In this document: in pieces, positions 1 through 8,721 of the stretch
Numbering within the stretch: the stretch's first letter is position 1
Layout of the letters: each line of letters begins with the position of its first letter
Assembly: GCF_003574735.1 (NCBI RefSeq)
Contig: NZ_QORW01000003.1
Coordinates: 124,001 to 188,000 of the forward strand
DNA length: 64,000 bases
Direction of reading: 5' to 3'
Source: Dongia deserti
GTDB taxonomy: Bacteria; Pseudomonadota; Alphaproteobacteria; Dongiales; Dongiaceae
The notes under the pieces: model-generated
Database searches by the model: none
What the model saw: the letters and a program-made list of their open reading frames with translations, nothing else
Told to the model about the DNA's origin: nothing
Program-made: the position numbers and the translations under genes

Positions 1-958
1 AGACGTGCACCGTATGGGAAGTGCCGCCATAGCGGGTCGGGTTGAGGCTGACACTGTCTTCAAGCGTGATTGACGTGCTCCAGAACCGATAGTTCCGGTT
101 GTTGCCCTCGGCGGTCACATTCACCAGCGTGGTGTTGCTCGACTTGAGATCGTATCCGGCATCAGTATTGCCGGACGCCATCGTATTCTCGAAGCGTACG
201 TTGTAGACGCCGCGCTCGGTCACAAAGCCGTCGCCGTTCCAATACTCGGTGGCGGTTCCTTGGCCGAAATTGTTCTTCATCTTGGTATTCGAGATGAGAA
301 CATCATGCACTGTGCCATCGAGCGCGATGCCGGACACATAAAGGCCGCCGTACGTGCGCTGGCTATCGCCGATCACATTGTCGATCAGCACATCGCGCGT
401 GTCATATTGCAGGCGGATGACGCCGCGCGAATAGCCGGCAACGTCGACATCCTGGATGGTCAAGCCACTGACGGTCGCCGAGGTGGCGGTGCCGGAAACG
501 TAATTCTCGAAGAACCGGCCGACATTGCTGGCGTCGACGTCGCGGATCGTGAGGTTCGAGATGTCAGCGCCGGCGCGGAACACGCCGTTGCCGAAATTCC
601 TGACCGACAGGTCTTCGAATACCAGGTTGTCGGCGCCGGAAAGCAGGCGGAAGAGTTCATTGCCTTCGCTCATGCCGTATGTCCAGCCGGCGGAGCGTGA
701 TCCCACAATCTCGGCCGCCATCGGATTGCCATAACTATCGATCCCTCGGATGGTGACCGGCGCACCTTCAGTGCCACCGGCGGTGATGGCAATCTGCGTA
801 TTCTGCTGGTAGGCGCCTTGATCCGCGATCAGCAGCACCTCTCCGCCCGGTCCTGCCGCCTGGATGTGCTTGTTGAGGCTGGAGAGCGTGGCGGCATTCT
901 CGATGGAAGAGCCGTTGCGCAAGCCGGAGCCGGTCGGCGAAACGTAGATAGTTGCCAT
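1..958 (-). CDS. Right-handed parallel beta-helix repeat protein, 3' end outside window
   Basis: The frame is open from an ATG at 958 to the left edge, so the C-terminus is missing (319 codons seen). GAGGACAG sits just upstream of the ATG. The product starts MATIYVSPTGSG and has repeated strand-turn units with stacked Asn/Asp/Val (for example FEDLSVRNFG, LTIRDVDASNVG, VLIDNVIG, VRFENTMASGN), typical of pectate-lyase-like solenoids. The N-terminal YVSPTGSG pattern is common in this superfamily. No classical signal peptide is visible, so any export would use a C-terminal signal (for example RTX repeats) that lies outside the window. The substrate cannot be assigned; polysaccharide lyase, epimerase or a surface adhesin are all possible. 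It is transcribed away from the regulator at 1297. Confidence 0.72.
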   Translation of the reverse strand, partial: MATIYVSPTGSGLRNGSSIENAATLSSLNKHIQAAGPGGEVLLIADQGAYQQNTQIAITAGGTEGAPVTIRGIDSYGNPMAAEIVGSRSAGWTYGMSEGNELFRLLSGADNLVFEDLSVRNFGNGVFRAGADISNLTIRDVDASNVGRFFENYVSGTATSATVSGLTIQDVDVAGYSRGVIRLQYDTRDVLIDNVIGDSQRTYGGLYVSGIALDGTVHDVLISNTKMKNNFGQGTATEYWNGDGFVTERGVYNVRFENTMASGNTDAGYDLKSSNTTLVNVTAEGNNRNYRFWSTSITLEDSVSLNPTRYGGTSHTVHV

Positions 959-1296
959 CACGTCTGTCCTCGTCGGATTTCTGGGCGCGAGAAACCGTCA
1001 AGGGCGCGAATATGGGCGGCTCGACTGACTCGCTCTCCCGAATAGAGGCGAGAGCGGTTAAGGAAAACTTAATATTGCCCTAGTCCTTTCGGCGTAAGCT
1101 ATTGATCCGCCACGCAATTTTAGAGAAAAGAACAGTATTTCCTGCACCTCCCTGTGGCAATATCGAAAGAACAAGGCCGCTATCCGTGTTTACTGGAATA
1201 CCGTTGTTGACAGGGGCTCCCGTCGAGCCTTCAATAAGAAAAAAGACAAATAATTCGGCGTGCGCGGGGAGCGCCGCTTGGGAGGAACAGCGCCGT
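959..1296. other. Divergent intergenic region, A/T-richer than its surroundings
   Basis: No convincing gene. It separates the beta-helix gene (minus) from the response regulator (plus). The second half is notably A/T-rich and carries a sigma70-like promoter (listed separately). A long in-frame upstream extension of the regulator through this stretch has no ribosome binding site and was not accepted. Confidence 0.5.
1207..1235 (+). promoter_or_regulatory. Putative sigma70-type promoter of the response regulator gene
   Basis: A perfect TTGACA at 1207-1212 is followed after 17 bases by TTCAAT at 1230-1235 (four of six matches to the -10 consensus). The predicted transcript would start near 1242 and give a leader of about 55 bases before the ATG at 1297. 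Confidence 0.4.
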
Positions 1297-1986
1297 ATGA
1301 CAACCGTGCTGGTGGCTGACGACCATCCGCTATTTCGCGAAGCGATTGCGGATGCACTGCGCACCATGTTCGACCGGGTTGGCGTGCTGGAAGCCGGCTC
1401 GATGACCGAGGCGATCGATCAGGTCGCTCATACAAACGACATAGATCTGGTCTTGCTGGACCTGCGCATGCCGGGCATGAGCGGGGTCAAAGGCGTGCGG
1501 ACGCTGCGCCGCCGGCGGCCGGACATCCCGATCGCGGTCATCTCCGCTCTCGATGACAGCATGGTGGTCCAGCAATGCTTCGATGCCGGCGCCATCGGCT
1601 ATATCCCCAAGTCCCTGCCGCGGGCTGGAATCGCTGATGCGATCCAGACCATCCTGGAGGGCGGCAGTTTCGCGCCGGATGAGCGGCTGGTCGGGGTCAG
1701 TGCGCGGAACGAAGAGCAGGATGAGACGGAGGAACTGGACGACGCCATGCGTTGCCGGTTCGAGCTGCTCACCAATCAGCAATGGAAGGTGCTCGAGCTG
1801 ATGGCCCAGGGCCTGCTCAACAAGCAGATCGCCTATGCCATCGACGTGCAGCTGACGACGGTCAAGGCACACGTCTCAAGCCTCTTGCAAAAGCTCGGCG
1901 TCTCACGCCGGACCCAGGCCGTCATCCTGTATCAGAAATACTGTCGCCAGGCTTCACTCTCGGACCGAAGCAATCAGCGCGCGTAG
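1297..1986 (+). CDS. LuxR/NarL-family response regulator (ErbR/AgmR-like)
   Basis: 229 residues. The receiver domain (about 1-120) has the acidic pair D8/D9, the phosphoacceptor D55 in LLDLRMPG and K105 in YIPKS. A LuxR-type helix-turn-helix covers about 155-215 (LTNQQWKVLELMAQGLLNKQ). The ATG at 1297 was chosen because GGAGG lies at 1281-1285; the frame stays open further upstream without a binding site. It is convergent with the hybrid kinase gene and overlaps its 3' end by 33 bases. In Pseudomonas, regulators of this type (ErbR/AgmR) lie next to a NahK/ErcS' kinase and control PQQ-dependent ethanol oxidation. By analogy this protein may control the xox/pqq genes, which is inference from context. 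Confidence 0.88.
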   Translation: MTTVLVADDHPLFREAIADALRTMFDRVGVLEAGSMTEAIDQVAHTNDIDLVLLDLRMPGMSGVKGVRTLRRRRPDIPIAVISALDDSMVVQQCFDAGAIGYIPKSLPRAGIADAIQTILEGGSFAPDERLVGVSARNEEQDETEELDDAMRCRFELLTNQQWKVLELMAQGLLNKQIAYAIDVQLTTVKAHVSSLLQKLGVSRRTQAVILYQKYCRQASLSDRSNQRA

Positions 1987-4593
1987 CCGCGCTGGTTTGA
2001 TCGGTTTCAGCAGCAGGCTGACACCTTCCACCTTGCGCACGTCCTCCCGGATCGCGGGATTGTGGTCGGCGGTGATGATCGCCGCCGGTATGCCGGTTTG
2101 TACCCGCCGGCGGATGGCATTGATCGCCTCGGTGCCGACGCGCCCATGATCGAGATGATAGTCGACCAGCAGTAATTCCGGCTTCTCTCCCGTCCGGTCG
2201 AGCTCCGAGAGGGCGCCTTCGGTATCGGAGGCCGCGATGACGCGGCAGCGCCAGGTGTCGAGCAGGCTGACCATGCCTTCCAGCACCTGGGACTCGTTGT
2301 CGATCACCAGAACACGGACGCCGTCGATCGCCGTGTGGCGCGGAACGCGCAGCGCCTGCGCCGGACGCGACTGTGCAACGGTTTCGGCCAACGGGACGCG
2401 GACCGAGAAGACCGACCCTTTCCCGACCTGAGAGCGAACCTGGACGGGGTGATCCAGCAGGCGGCTGATGCGGCGCACGATGGAAAGGCCGAGGCCATAG
2501 CCCTTGGAGCCACCGGCAAGATCGGCCAGGCGGCGGAATTCCGCGAAGATTTCATCGAACTTGTCCTTGGGAATCCCGATGCCGGTATCGGCGATCTGGA
2601 TCTCCGCGACGCTGCCGTGCCGGCGAACGCCGAACAGCACCTTGCCCTCTGGCGTGTAGCGGCACGCATTGGTGAGGAGGTTTTGCAGCAAGCGCCGCAG
2701 CAAGCGGACATCGGTTCGAACCGTGAGCGAGGTCGGCACGACTGCGAGTTCGAGTCCGGCGCGCTCCGCCAAAGGCGTCATTTCGTCGCGCAGCGACTGC
2801 ATGACCGTCGAGAGCGACACCGGTCCTACCTGCACGTTGACCCGGCCCGATTCCATCTTGGAAATGTCGAGCAGAATGTTGAGGATGTCCTCGATATTGA
2901 CCAGTGCGCGATCCACTTTCTCCACATATTCCGCGGTGCGCCGCGGCAGCTTGCTGCCCTGGATCGAGGCGATGAACAGGCGCGCCGTGTTCAGCGGCTG
3001 CAACAGATCGTGGCTGGCGTCGGCCAGGAACTGAGTCTTGCTGGCATTGGCAAGCTCTGCTTCCACTTTGGCGGAGCGTAGCTCGCGCGCGATGCGGCGC
3101 CTTTCCTCCACCTCGCGCACCAGGGCTTCGTTCAGCTCCTGCAAGCTAGCGGTGCGTTCATAGACCCGCCGTTCCAGATCCTCCTTCGCCATTTCCAGCA
3201 TATGCTGGGTGCGCCGGCGCTCGGTGATGTCCTGGATCAGAGTAAAGAAACCGACCACGCGCCCGGCGCTGTTGCGATGCGGCACATAGGTGGCAAGACC
3301 GAAGCGTGGCTCGCCGTCGGCCGAAGGAAGTGTGACGTCGAACACGCTGGTCGAACCGGCCAGCGCACGCTCGATATAGGCACGGCGGAAGTTGTACTCG
3401 GCTTCGCCGAGAACGGCACGGATCTTGCGGCCGACCAGCTTGCCGCCATCGCGCGCAAAAGCGGCACGATAGGCGCGGTTCACGAACTGATAGCGCTCCT
3501 GATCGTCGATGTAGCACATCATCGTAGGCATGGCATTGGCGAACAGGCGGATGCGCGCTTCGCTGTCATGCAGCGCTTCTTCCGCCTGGCGCCGATCCGT
3601 GATCTCCGCATAGGAGACGACAAAGCCGCCGTCCGGCATCGGATCGCTCTTGATCGAGAACCAACGGCCATTGACCGAGACTTCCGCCGGTGGGCCGCCA
3701 TGGGTCGTGATGATCGGCGAGGCCGTGCCAAGCTCCGACACATCGCGCAGGTCGTTGAATCGCTGGAAGCTACGCAACGAAGCGCCGGGTGTCAGCAAGG
3801 TGGCAGGCAGGCTAAGCAATTCGCCATATTGCCGATTGGCGGTGACCAATCTCTGATCCTTGTCGAACACGGCGACACCGATCGACATGCTCTCCAGCGT
3901 CGCCTGCAGATGCAATGAGCGCTCGGCCAGGGCTCGCTCGCGTTCTTGCCGCTCTTCATCCTTGACGTCGGTGATGTCGGTGTAGATGGACGCCAAACCG
4001 CCTTCGATCGACCGCCGGTCGTTGACCTGGACCCAGCGGCCGCTGGACTGGGCATAGACCCATCGGTCGGAGCCATGGCGGCGGGTATTCTCTCGCTGGC
4101 GCCTGCGATCGACGATCCAGGCGTCCGCACTCTGCCCGTCCGGCGCTGTGATGCAGCCGCTCTCGAACGCGATGCGGATGAGCTCCTGGAACGTGACGCC
4201 GGTGCGGATTTCGCTCGCCAGACCGGGCCAGAAATCGGTGAAGCGCCGATTGTACAGAATCAGCCGGTCCTCCGGATCGAAGATCGCAAATCCTTCGGAG
4301 ATACTGTCGATCGCGTCCTGCAAGCGGTTCTGGGTCGTCATGCTGACGACCGCCGCTTCGTTCAGCTCGCGATTGGAGGTGGCGACCGCCTCCAACGCCT
4401 GTTCCAGTTCGCGCGTGCGGTCGCGCACCATGCGGTCCAGCAGGATCGCTGCCTGGAACAGATGATAGGCGTTGCCATGGAGGTCGAGGCCGTGCTCGAC
4501 CCGCTGCATCAGCGCGCGGTTGATCTCGGTCAGCTTCGCGACCTTGGTGCGGAGTTCGGTCAACTCGTCCGCTGGTGCGCTGTCGGCGGCCAT
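1954..4593 (-). CDS. Hybrid sensor histidine kinase with three PAS domains (NahK/ErcS'-like)
   Basis: 879 residues, soluble with no membrane segments. Order: N-terminal coiled coil (about 5-95), PAS (95-205), PAS (230-335), PAS (345-455), a second coiled coil (about 460-515), dimerisation domain with H528 in ASHDLLQPL, ATPase domain with NLLTNACRYTPEG, ADTGIGIP and GYGLGLS motifs, and a C-terminal receiver domain with D811 in LLVDYHLD and K863. The ATG at 4593 is preceded by GGAGG and lies 13 bases after the NosP-like gene, so the two form an operon. The same FIST-protein/hybrid-kinase pair (PA1975 NosP, PA1976 NahK/ErcS') exists in Pseudomonas aeruginosa, where NO-bound NosP lowers kinase activity. 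Whether this pair senses NO is inferred. Confidence 0.9.
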   Translation of the reverse strand: MAADSAPADELTELRTKVAKLTEINRALMQRVEHGLDLHGNAYHLFQAAILLDRMVRDRTRELEQALEAVATSNRELNEAAVVSMTTQNRLQDAIDSISEGFAIFDPEDRLILYNRRFTDFWPGLASEIRTGVTFQELIRIAFESGCITAPDGQSADAWIVDRRRQRENTRRHGSDRWVYAQSSGRWVQVNDRRSIEGGLASIYTDITDVKDEERQERERALAERSLHLQATLESMSIGVAVFDKDQRLVTANRQYGELLSLPATLLTPGASLRSFQRFNDLRDVSELGTASPIITTHGGPPAEVSVNGRWFSIKSDPMPDGGFVVSYAEITDRRQAEEALHDSEARIRLFANAMPTMMCYIDDQERYQFVNRAYRAAFARDGGKLVGRKIRAVLGEAEYNFRRAYIERALAGSTSVFDVTLPSADGEPRFGLATYVPHRNSAGRVVGFFTLIQDITERRRTQHMLEMAKEDLERRVYERTASLQELNEALVREVEERRRIARELRSAKVEAELANASKTQFLADASHDLLQPLNTARLFIASIQGSKLPRRTAEYVEKVDRALVNIEDILNILLDISKMESGRVNVQVGPVSLSTVMQSLRDEMTPLAERAGLELAVVPTSLTVRTDVRLLRRLLQNLLTNACRYTPEGKVLFGVRRHGSVAEIQIADTGIGIPKDKFDEIFAEFRRLADLAGGSKGYGLGLSIVRRISRLLDHPVQVRSQVGKGSVFSVRVPLAETVAQSRPAQALRVPRHTAIDGVRVLVIDNESQVLEGMVSLLDTWRCRVIAASDTEGALSELDRTGEKPELLLVDYHLDHGRVGTEAINAIRRRVQTGIPAAIITADHNPAIREDVRKVEGVSLLLKPIKPARLRALIASVRE

Positions 4594-4606
4594 TTGAAGA
4601 CCTCCG

Positions 4607-5800
4607 CTACTTCGCCAGCGCCGTGCCGAACGCAATGCCGGTGAAGGTCTGGCTCATATGCATGGTGCCGAACTGCTCACCATAGGTGTTGAAGCCAATC
4701 ACCGTATTGGCATTCAGCAGACGCGAGATGTCGCCGAGCATCTGGCCCTGTTCCATCTCGATGTAGCGCAGGATGCAATCGAAGCCGAGGACCGCTTCGA
4801 CCGGGCCCAGATCGTGATTGAGGCGCACGAACAGCGATTCGAGATCGGCCACCAGGTTGCCGCTTTCGGCGATGCTGAGCACGATGCCTTCGTCGATCGC
4901 GCAGAAGAAATGAAAGCTGTCGTCCTCGTTCACCTGCTGGATCGCGCGGGCATAATGTCGCCCGCCGGCACGCACCACAAGCGGATGGGCGGCGAAGACC
5001 TGGGGGGTCAAGTCCTCGCGCCTGAGGCCGAGCAGGCGTGCATATTCCTTCGCAGCCGGCTCGGCATTGATCTCCATGACCATGCGGTTGGCTGGATCGG
5101 CCTTGGTCACCACCACTTTCAGGTCCAACGGTTTGAAATGCTGGGTCTGGAACACTCGGAAGTCGTGATCGGTGGAGATCAGCAGCATCAGCGCGGCGTT
5201 CTCCAGCACGCGGCCATTGAGGAACATGTTGGGCTCGCGCACGGTCGGGCTGGTGCCCGCCGATCCGCCCACCAGCGGCACATGGCCGAGGGCCGCGCCG
5301 AAGGCGCTGACGATCGCCTCCTCGCGCATGGCGAGGCTGTCATTGATGAGCATGGCGAAGGTGTGGGGCGTCTCCAGGCGCTGCTGGATCAATTCTTGCT
5401 CAGCCAGCAGCGCGCGGGCCGTGGCAAAACCGGCGGCGATCTCGAAGTCGCACAGACGCTCGATCGGTTTCACGGACGCTGCGAAATGCTCGGTTTCGAA
5501 GCTGACGCCGATGATCGACCCGCGGCGGTGGCCGAGCGGCGTGATCTCGCCCGCCGTCGTGCAGCCGACCACCGTGGCGTCTAGATCGTATTCGCCGACC
5601 GCCGCAGCCACCTCTGCAATGTGAAACTGCGGCGAGCAGAACAGCATGACCAGCTCGGACTTCACGCCGGCGAAGGAGTCCAGGATCGCGTACACCATCT
5701 CCTTCGGCGTGTTCCCCATGCTGTCATCCTGAAGGGCCCAGCGAATGCAGCGGTGCCCGGCGGTATCGGGCGCAGGCGTCTCCTTGTACGCGAGTGACAT
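4607..5800 (-). CDS. nosP: FIST-domain sensory protein, NosP-like
   Basis: 397 residues with an N-terminal FIST domain (LVMLFCSPQFHIAEVAAAV, VVGCTTAGEI, GGSAGTSPT) and a C-terminal FIST_C domain (QVNEDDSFHFFCAIDEG, LGFDCILRY, GFNTYGEQFG). There is no signal peptide or membrane segment, so it is cytoplasmic. The ATG at 5800 follows GGGAGGAAAGGC; a 200-residue upstream extension of the frame has no family resemblance and was rejected. It is the first gene of a two-gene operon with the hybrid kinase. In several gammaproteobacteria such FIST proteins bind haem and report nitric oxide to the cognate kinase. Haem binding here cannot be confirmed from sequence; a sensor of another small molecule is an alternative. 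Confidence 0.85.
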   Translation of the reverse strand: MSLAYKETPAPDTAGHRCIRWALQDDSMGNTPKEMVYAILDSFAGVKSELVMLFCSPQFHIAEVAAAVGEYDLDATVVGCTTAGEITPLGHRRGSIIGVSFETEHFAASVKPIERLCDFEIAAGFATARALLAEQELIQQRLETPHTFAMLINDSLAMREEAIVSAFGAALGHVPLVGGSAGTSPTVREPNMFLNGRVLENAALMLLISTDHDFRVFQTQHFKPLDLKVVVTKADPANRMVMEINAEPAAKEYARLLGLRREDLTPQVFAAHPLVVRAGGRHYARAIQQVNEDDSFHFFCAIDEGIVLSIAESGNLVADLESLFVRLNHDLGPVEAVLGFDCILRYIEMEQGQMLGDISRLLNANTVIGFNTYGEQFGTMHMSQTFTGIAFGTALAK

Positions 5801-6119
5801 GCCTTTCCTCCCAGAACGCGGCTGATTTCTACGTTTGCGGCCGTCGGCACTCGACGATGGATAGGGCTCCATTATCGGCTCTATTCGCTTCGATCCAAAG
5901 TCCAATTTCGAAGCGCCGGAACTTCTCGTTAACATTCGACCAGGGCAGACGGCCAATATCCACTCGCGCCGCGCGCTACTGTGCCCGGCAAATGGACGCT
6001 CACGCAATAAGAGGAGCGCGGAGGATGGGAACGCGCGCTGCAGCTCGAACAGAGGTCGTCCGACACCCGGGACTCTGCAATTTTGAGCCTTCAGGCCGCG
6101 GCCGGAGAGGTCCCATCCA
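5801..6119. other. Divergent promoter region between nosP-like gene and fghA
   Basis: 319 bases with no supportable gene. The nosP-proximal half holds a plausible minus-strand promoter (listed separately). The fghA-proximal half has purine-rich stretches (GAGGAGCGCGGAGG near 6011-6024) that look like ribosome binding sites, but no reading frame of useful length follows them. Confidence 0.5.
5871..5898 (-). promoter_or_regulatory. Putative promoter of the nosP-kinase operon
   Basis: On the minus strand, TTGGAT (5898-5893) and GATAAT (5876-5871, five of six consensus matches) are separated by 16 bases. The transcript would start near 5863, about 60 bases before the ATG at 5800. Confidence 0.4.
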
Positions 6120-6986
6120 ATGCGACGGCCCGAAGATATGAATGTCAGCGAGACCTCCCGGCACCATTGTTTCGACGGATGGCAGATTTTTGCCAGCCAT
6201 CCGTCGGAGGAATGCGGCGTTACCATGAGGTTCTCGTTGTATTTGCCGCCCGCAGCCTCCAGGGCCACTGTGCCGGTGCTGTATTTTCTCGCCGGCCTTA
6301 CCTGCACCGAAGAGACCTTCGTCCTCAAAGCCGGCGGCCAGCGGTTCGCGGCCGAGACCGGCATTGCACTTGCCGCGCCGGATACCAGCCCGCGCGGCAC
6401 CGGCACGCCCGGCGCCGATGCCGATTGGGACTTCGGGTTTGGCGCCAGCTTCTATGTCGATGCCACGCAGGCGCCATGGTCGGAATATTGGCGGATGTAC
6501 AGCTACGTGACGTCGGAGCTGCCACGTGTGCTGGCGGAGAATTTCCCGATCGATCCGGAGCGGCAGGGCATTTTCGGCCATTCGATGGGTGGTCACGGAG
6601 CGCTGGTCGCCGCGCTGCGCAATCCCGGTCAGTACAAGTCGGTGTCCGCCTTCGCACCGATTGCTGCGCCAAGCCGATCGCCATGGGGTAGCAAGGCCTT
6701 CACCGGCTATCTGGGAGAGGATCGGGCGCGTTGGAGCGACTACGACGCCAGCGAGCTGGTGCAGCGCGCCAGGCTGTCGACGACGATCCTGATCGACCAG
6801 GGGCTCGATGATCCGTATCTGGCCGAACAGCTGCACCCGCACCTGTTCGAGGAAGCGTGCCGGCAGGCCAACCAATCCATCGTGCTGCGCCGGCACCAGG
6901 GATACGACCACGGCTATTACTTCATCCAGACCTTCATCGCCGACCATATCCGGCATCATGCAAGGCAGATGAGCGAAGCAGGATGA
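6120..6986 (+). CDS. fghA: S-formylglutathione hydrolase
   Basis: 288 residues, esterase D family. It hydrolyses S-formylglutathione to formate and glutathione, the last step of glutathione-dependent formaldehyde oxidation. Visible features: oxyanion segment LAGLTCTEE (about 58-65), the Ser nucleophile S155 in GHSMGGHGA, an acidic residue in GLDDPY (about 230-231) and the His in GYDHGYYF (about 264). Length is typical (about 280). The ATG at 6120 has GGAGAGG upstream; an in-frame ATG at 6138 is the alternative. It is followed after 25 bases by a glutathione transferase-like gene and sits upstream of xoxFGJ, which fits a role in clearing formaldehyde from methanol oxidation. Confidence 0.93.
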   Translation: MRRPEDMNVSETSRHHCFDGWQIFASHPSEECGVTMRFSLYLPPAASRATVPVLYFLAGLTCTEETFVLKAGGQRFAAETGIALAAPDTSPRGTGTPGADADWDFGFGASFYVDATQAPWSEYWRMYSYVTSELPRVLAENFPIDPERQGIFGHSMGGHGALVAALRNPGQYKSVSAFAPIAAPSRSPWGSKAFTGYLGEDRARWSDYDASELVQRARLSTTILIDQGLDDPYLAEQLHPHLFEEACRQANQSIVLRRHQGYDHGYYFIQTFIADHIRHHARQMSEAG

Positions 6987-7011
6987 GGGCCCGGCGCAAC
7001 GGGAGGCACAG

Positions 7012-7632
7012 ATGATCAGGCTATATGACTTCGAGCTGTCTGGAAGCTGCTACAAGGTGCGGCTGCTGCTCAACATCCTGAAAGTGTCGTGCGAGCGGAT
7101 CCCGGTCGATTTCGTCGGCAAGGAGCACAAGACCGAGCGTTTCCTGAAGCTGAATCCGCTCGGCGAAATCCCGGTGATGGAGGATGGCGACGTCCAGCTG
7201 CGGGACGCGCAATCCATCCTGGTCTATATCGCCCGGCAATATGACCGGTCGAACACATGGTTCCCCGACGCACCGGATTCGATGGGCCGGATCATGCAAT
7301 GGCTCTCCTTCGGCGGGAACGAGCTGATGGCCGCTGCGGGGGCCCGACTGGTCAAGCTGTTGAACTATCCGTTCGACCTGCCTGCGCTGCAGGAACGCGC
7401 GATCGCCGCCTTTCGGATCCTCGATGCCCATCTGTCCGATCGCGAGTTCCTGGAGCTCGGTCATCCGACGATCGCGGACATTGCCTGCTTCCCCTATGTC
7501 GCAATGGCCGGCGAAGCGGGCATCGACCTCAAGCCCTATCCCAACATCCTGCGCTGGATCGACCGCATCAGGCAGATTCCGGGCTTCATCCCGATGCCGG
7601 GCATCCCGATGATCGGCGCGGTCGCCGCGTAG
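7012..7632 (+). CDS. Glutathione S-transferase family protein
   Basis: 206 residues with a thioredoxin-like N-terminal domain (MIRLYDFELSGSCYKVRL; SGSCYKVR in the active-site loop; NPLGEIPVMEDGD; the glutathione-contact motif DAQSILVYIA) and an all-helical C-terminal domain (TIADIACFPYV). Length matches the family. It is directly downstream of fghA and probably co-transcribed. Similar GST genes often accompany glutathione-linked formaldehyde genes. A specific substrate is not indicated, and a role in forming or handling S-hydroxymethylglutathione is only inferred. Confidence 0.85.
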   Translation: MIRLYDFELSGSCYKVRLLLNILKVSCERIPVDFVGKEHKTERFLKLNPLGEIPVMEDGDVQLRDAQSILVYIARQYDRSNTWFPDAPDSMGRIMQWLSFGGNELMAAAGARLVKLLNYPFDLPALQERAIAAFRILDAHLSDREFLELGHPTIADIACFPYVAMAGEAGIDLKPYPNILRWIDRIRQIPGFIPMPGIPMIGAVAA

Positions 7633-7740
7633 CAGGAGGCTGCCTCGCATGAAGCGCATCTGCGAAGGATTACTCGCTGAACTCCTTCCACCCTTGTGGA
7701 GGAAGGGGAGCCTTGTTTGCGCGATTGGAAGGCTGTCGTC
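7633..7740 (+). other. Short intergenic region with imperfect purine/pyrimidine hairpin
   Basis: Between the GST and the ABC binding-protein gene. CCTTCCAC and GTGGAGGAAGG around 7686-7708 can pair imperfectly around a CCTT loop. It resembles in composition the C/G-tract repeats at 27548-27650 but is not the same sequence. It could be a weak attenuator or a degenerate repeat. Confidence 0.3.
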
Positions 7741-8721
7741 ATGTTGAGAGTCGTGAAATACGCGCTCCTTGTGTGCTTCGCGCTGCTGCTTGCCGCAGTG
7801 CAGGCGATCGCCGCCGAAGCGCCGGCCATCAAGGTCGGCACGCTCAAGTTCGGCACGGTCAATTGGGAACTGAAGGTCATCTCGGACGGGCTGGATGAGA
7901 AGCATGGATTCAAGCTGACGCGCGTCGACTTTGCCGACAAGGATGCCACCAGCATCGCCCTGCAATCAGGCGAGGTGGACGTCATCGTCACCGATTGGAT
8001 CTGGGTCGCCATGCAGCGCAAGCTGGGCCACAACTTCACCTTCGTGCCCTTCTCCCGTTCCGTCGGCGCGGTGATGGCCGACCCCGCGAAAGGCATCAAG
8101 ACAGTGGCCGATCTGGCAGGCCGCAGCATCGGCGTCGCCGGTGGGCCGAGCGACAAGAGCTGGGTGCTGCTGCAGGCCTATGCGCGCCAGACCGCCGACC
8201 TCGAGCTCAAGGATAAGGCCGATGTCCAGTTCGCCGCACCGCCGCTGCTCAACGAGCTGGTGCAGCGCGCCAAGCTGGATGCGGTCCTCAACTTCTGGCA
8301 CTTCAACGCGCGGCTCAAGGGTAAGGGCTTCGTGCCGGTGATTTCGATCCGTGACATCCTGCCGGACCTCGGGCTCGAGGCCGATCCGCCTCTGCTCGGC
8401 TGGGTCTTCAGCGAGCAATGGGCCGCCGCGAACCCTGAACTCGCGAAAGGGCTGATAGACGCTTCATATGAGGCCAAGGCCCTGCTCAAGTCAGACGATG
8501 CGCTGTGGGAGAAACTGCGCCCGATCATGGATGCGGAGGACGATGCGACCTTCCAGGCGCTGAGGGACGGATATCGCGACGGCATTCCCGGCCGCTACGA
8601 GCGCAAGGACATCGCGGCCGCCGAGAGTGCTTTTGCGGTGATGCGCGCGGCCGATCCCGGCTCGGTCGGCAACCTCGAGGCACTGCCGGAGGGTACCTTC
8701 TGGCCCGGCTATCTCAAATGA
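7741..8721 (+). CDS. ABC transporter substrate-binding protein, NitT/TauT (SsuA-like) type
   Basis: 326 residues. An N-terminal signal peptide (LLVCFALLLAAVQAIAAEA, cleavage near residue 26) is followed by a periplasmic binding fold: IKVGTLKFGTVNWELKVI, VDVIVTDWIWVA, VGAVMADP, IGVAGGPSDKSW. The fold belongs to the nitrate/sulfonate/taurine group, but the ligand is not predictable. The ATG at 7741 follows GGAAGG. The gene overlaps the permease start by ATGA, so it is the first gene of a three-gene transporter operon. It lies between formaldehyde-handling genes and xoxFGJ, so a ligand linked to methanol oxidation (lanthanide complex, PQQ, C1 compound) is conceivable but not shown. Confidence 0.87.
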   Translation: MLRVVKYALLVCFALLLAAVQAIAAEAPAIKVGTLKFGTVNWELKVISDGLDEKHGFKLTRVDFADKDATSIALQSGEVDVIVTDWIWVAMQRKLGHNFTFVPFSRSVGAVMADPAKGIKTVADLAGRSIGVAGGPSDKSWVLLQAYARQTADLELKDKADVQFAAPPLLNELVQRAKLDAVLNFWHFNARLKGKGFVPVISIRDILPDLGLEADPPLLGWVFSEQWAAANPELAKGLIDASYEAKALLKSDDALWEKLRPIMDAEDDATFQALRDGYRDGIPGRYERKDIAAAESAFAVMRAADPGSVGNLEALPEGTFWPGYLK

